Source: Bryobacterales bacterium (GTDB lineage Bacteria > Acidobacteriota > Terriglobia > Bryobacterales > Bryobacteraceae). Taken from it: a stretch of DNA of 7,765 nt. A program made the translations under genes and the position numbers. Position 1 is the first letter of the stretch. Every line of letters begins with the position of its first letter. A model generated the notes under the pieces. The model did no database searches, was not told the DNA's origin, and saw only the letters and a list, made by a program, of their open reading frames with translations. The stretch covers positions 1-7,765 of the forward strand of contig JANXQZ010000828.1 of assembly GCA_025353235.1 (NCBI GenBank), given 5' to 3'. Positions 6,154 to 7,765 of the stretch are shown here, piece by piece.

Positions 6154-7765
6154 TGGGTCGCCTAAACCGGATCGTCCTGTTTGACCGGCTGATCGTCCGT
6201 CCTTTGCGGCGTCAACCTCTTCACACTTTGCTGACGGCACTCGCGGTGGCCTTGGGAGTCGCGGTTGTTCTAGCGATCGAACTCGCGGGGAATGCGGCGG
6301 CTGGATCGTTTCGTTCCTCGGTGGAGACCTTAACGGGCGACGCCGACTTTGAGATTACCGCTACGGGTGGTGTGCCAGCCGAAACAGTCGCGCGCTTGGC
6401 GACCCTCCCGTATGCGCTCCGCATTCGCCCACGCATTGAGGATTATGCCAGCGTTGGGGGAGACGGCCGAACCATTCCATTCATCGGTGTGGATTTGCTC
6501 GCCGACGCGCCGCCTTCTTCGACCAGCGACACGTCTTCTTTCCAGCGCGATGACTCGGTGTGGGTCGGCGATGGACTGGGCTACAAAATCGGAGATCGCC
6601 TTAGCTTGGCAATCAATGACACGCAAGCGGAGTTCGTAGTTCGCGGCGTTTTGGCAGGGCGCTCGGGCGACGTGGCCGTTGTCGATTTAGCCCCAGCCAC
6701 GCGCCTGCTCGGCAGGAATGGCGCGGTGGATCGAATCCTGGTGCAGGTTCCCGCAAGCCGATCCTTGGATGAGTGGGAGGCTGTGCTGCGAAATGCGCTG
6801 CCTGCGGGGGTTACAGTGGCCCGCCAGGGATCGCGAACCAACGAAAACCGGCGCATGCTGGCCGCCTTCCGCTGGAACTTGCGCGTGCTGAGCTATATCG
6901 CGCTCGTAGTTGGCGCGTTCCTGATCTACAACACGCTCTCTGTTTCGGTGGTGCGACGCCGAGCCGAAATTGGAATTCTGCGCGCGTTAGGGGCGACACG
7001 CGCCCAAGTGATGGCTGCCTTCCTGGGCGAGGCGGCGTGCTTCGGATTCATGGGCGGCGTGATCGGCCTAGCGCTCGGTCGAGGATTGGCGGAAGGTGCG
7101 GTGAAGCTGGTAGCGGCCACGGTGGAATCGCTATACGTGAGCAGCAGCCCCGCGCCGATTTTGCTGGATTGGGGTTTGGCCGCGCTTGCGATGCTGGCGG
7201 GAGTTGGCGTGGCGTTGCTGTCGGCGCTCTCTCCGGCATGGGAAGCCTCGCGAGTCACGCCTGTGGAAGCGATGTCGCGCGGTCGACGCGAGCACGAAGT
7301 GAGCCTGCATCGGTTCCGAAGCTTGGGAATGGCGGCGATTTTGGCCATTGGTGCGGGGCTCGCATCGCGGCAGGGTCCAATTGGCGGACGGCCGATATTC
7401 GGGTACGTCGCGACTATCCTGTTGATCGGAGCTTGCACGCTGGCGATCCCGGCTCTGGTTGCGACGCTCGCTTCCGCCAAGTCCCAGGTGTTTGGGGTGG
7501 AAGCCCTGCTCGCCTCCAGGAGCCTCGCCGGATCGCTGCGGCGAACTTCCGTGCTCGTGGGAGCGCTTGCCACTGCGATCGCGATGACAGCGGCTGTGGG
7601 AATCATGGTGGGCAGCTTTCGTCAAACGGTACTGCTCTGGATGAGCGATAGCTTGCAGGCTGACCTGTACCTGAGGCCTGCGGTGCCTGCTGGCGCCGAC
7701 CGGCACCCCACCATGTCGGCCGACATTATTCAGCGCCTGCAGTCTCTGCCGGAGGTTGCCGACGT
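6153..7765 (+). CDS. Large FtsX-family ABC permease, partial (runs off the window end)
   Basis: The frame is open from GTG 6153 to the window edge, 537 codons without a stop. The first membrane helix is at about residues 24-45. A periplasmic domain of the MacB type follows at about 48-240. The FtsX core has helices near 245-262, 293-312 and 340-360, with the coupling segment RRRAEIGILRALGATRAQV (268-286) that contacts the ATPase, and the closing motif PAWEASRVTPVEAM (361-374). Two more helices follow at about 391-405 and 415-440, and then a second unit begins with a helix at 464-487 and a new extracytoplasmic domain. This doubled architecture is that of YbbP-like permeases of roughly 800-850 residues, so about 300 residues are probably missing. 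With the upstream ATPase it forms an exporter or lipoprotein/lipid-releasing machine in the inner membrane. The GTG start overlaps the ATPase stop by one base. Confidence 0.9.
   Translation, partial: MGRLNRIVLFDRLIVRPLRRQPLHTLLTALAVALGVAVVLAIELAGNAAAGSFRSSVETLTGDADFEITATGGVPAETVARLATLPYALRIRPRIEDYASVGGDGRTIPFIGVDLLADAPPSSTSDTSSFQRDDSVWVGDGLGYKIGDRLSLAINDTQAEFVVRGVLAGRSGDVAVVDLAPATRLLGRNGAVDRILVQVPASRSLDEWEAVLRNALPAGVTVARQGSRTNENRRMLAAFRWNLRVLSYIALVVGAFLIYNTLSVSVVRRRAEIGILRALGATRAQVMAAFLGEAACFGFMGGVIGLALGRGLAEGAVKLVAATVESLYVSSSPAPILLDWGLAALAMLAGVGVALLSALSPAWEASRVTPVEAMSRGRREHEVSLHRFRSLGMAAILAIGAGLASRQGPIGGRPIFGYVATILLIGACTLAIPALVATLASAKSQVFGVEALLASRSLAGSLRRTSVLVGALATAIAMTAAVGIMVGSFRQTVLLWMSDSLQADLYLRPAVPAGADRHPTMSADIIQRLQSLPEVAD

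Noticed and set aside
6773..7651. A 292-codon open frame on the plus strand
   Set aside because: It lies in another frame inside the permease gene, is rich in R, G, A and S without structure, and has no family resemblance.

Overview
The window is a gene-dense stretch of moderately high-GC bacterial chromosome with no tRNA, rRNA, CRISPR array or insertion sequence that I can see. The gene set is a hopanoid-type GT21 glycosyltransferase next to small EamA/SMR proteins, an MrfA/YprA-type helicase, a VapC-family toxin remnant, and a LolD/FtsX-type ABC exporter. Together these fit a Gram-negative-like soil bacterium, most likely Acidobacteriota (Terriglobia-like). That assignment rests on the resemblance of the proteins and is not proven.

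Layout. (1) Positions 26-1901, plus strand: three genes joined by single- or few-base stop/start overlaps. They are two paralogous four-helix SMR-fold membrane proteins and an HpnI-like lipid glycosyltransferase. The two small proteins resemble the ArnE/ArnF flippase pair, so the unit looks like a 'glycosylate a lipid, then flip it' module. (2) Positions 1891-4215, minus strand: a full-length MrfA/YprA-type superfamily 2 helicase with its C-terminal four-cysteine cluster, converging on hpnI with an 11-base overlap of the coding ends. (3) Positions 4270-4476, plus: a small membrane-anchored coiled-coil protein, divergent from the helicase. Positions 4522-4758, minus: a small secreted, very basic helical protein whose gene carries an odd 16-bp perfect repeat. 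(4) Positions 4821-5405, minus: a type II toxin-antitoxin locus with an intact antitoxin gene and a vapC toxin broken by an internal frame-shifting deletion. (5) Positions 5488 to the window end, plus: an ABC ATPase of the LolD/MacB/YbbA type, overlapping by one base the start of a large FtsX-family permease that runs off the end of the window (537 codons visible).

The three most notable points are the coupled two-subunit flippase plus hopanoid glycosyltransferase module, the decayed vapC beside an intact antitoxin, and the 16-bp repeat in the small secreted protein gene. I see no clear evidence of a wholly new system. The flippase/glycosyltransferase unit is the best candidate for an under-described function.
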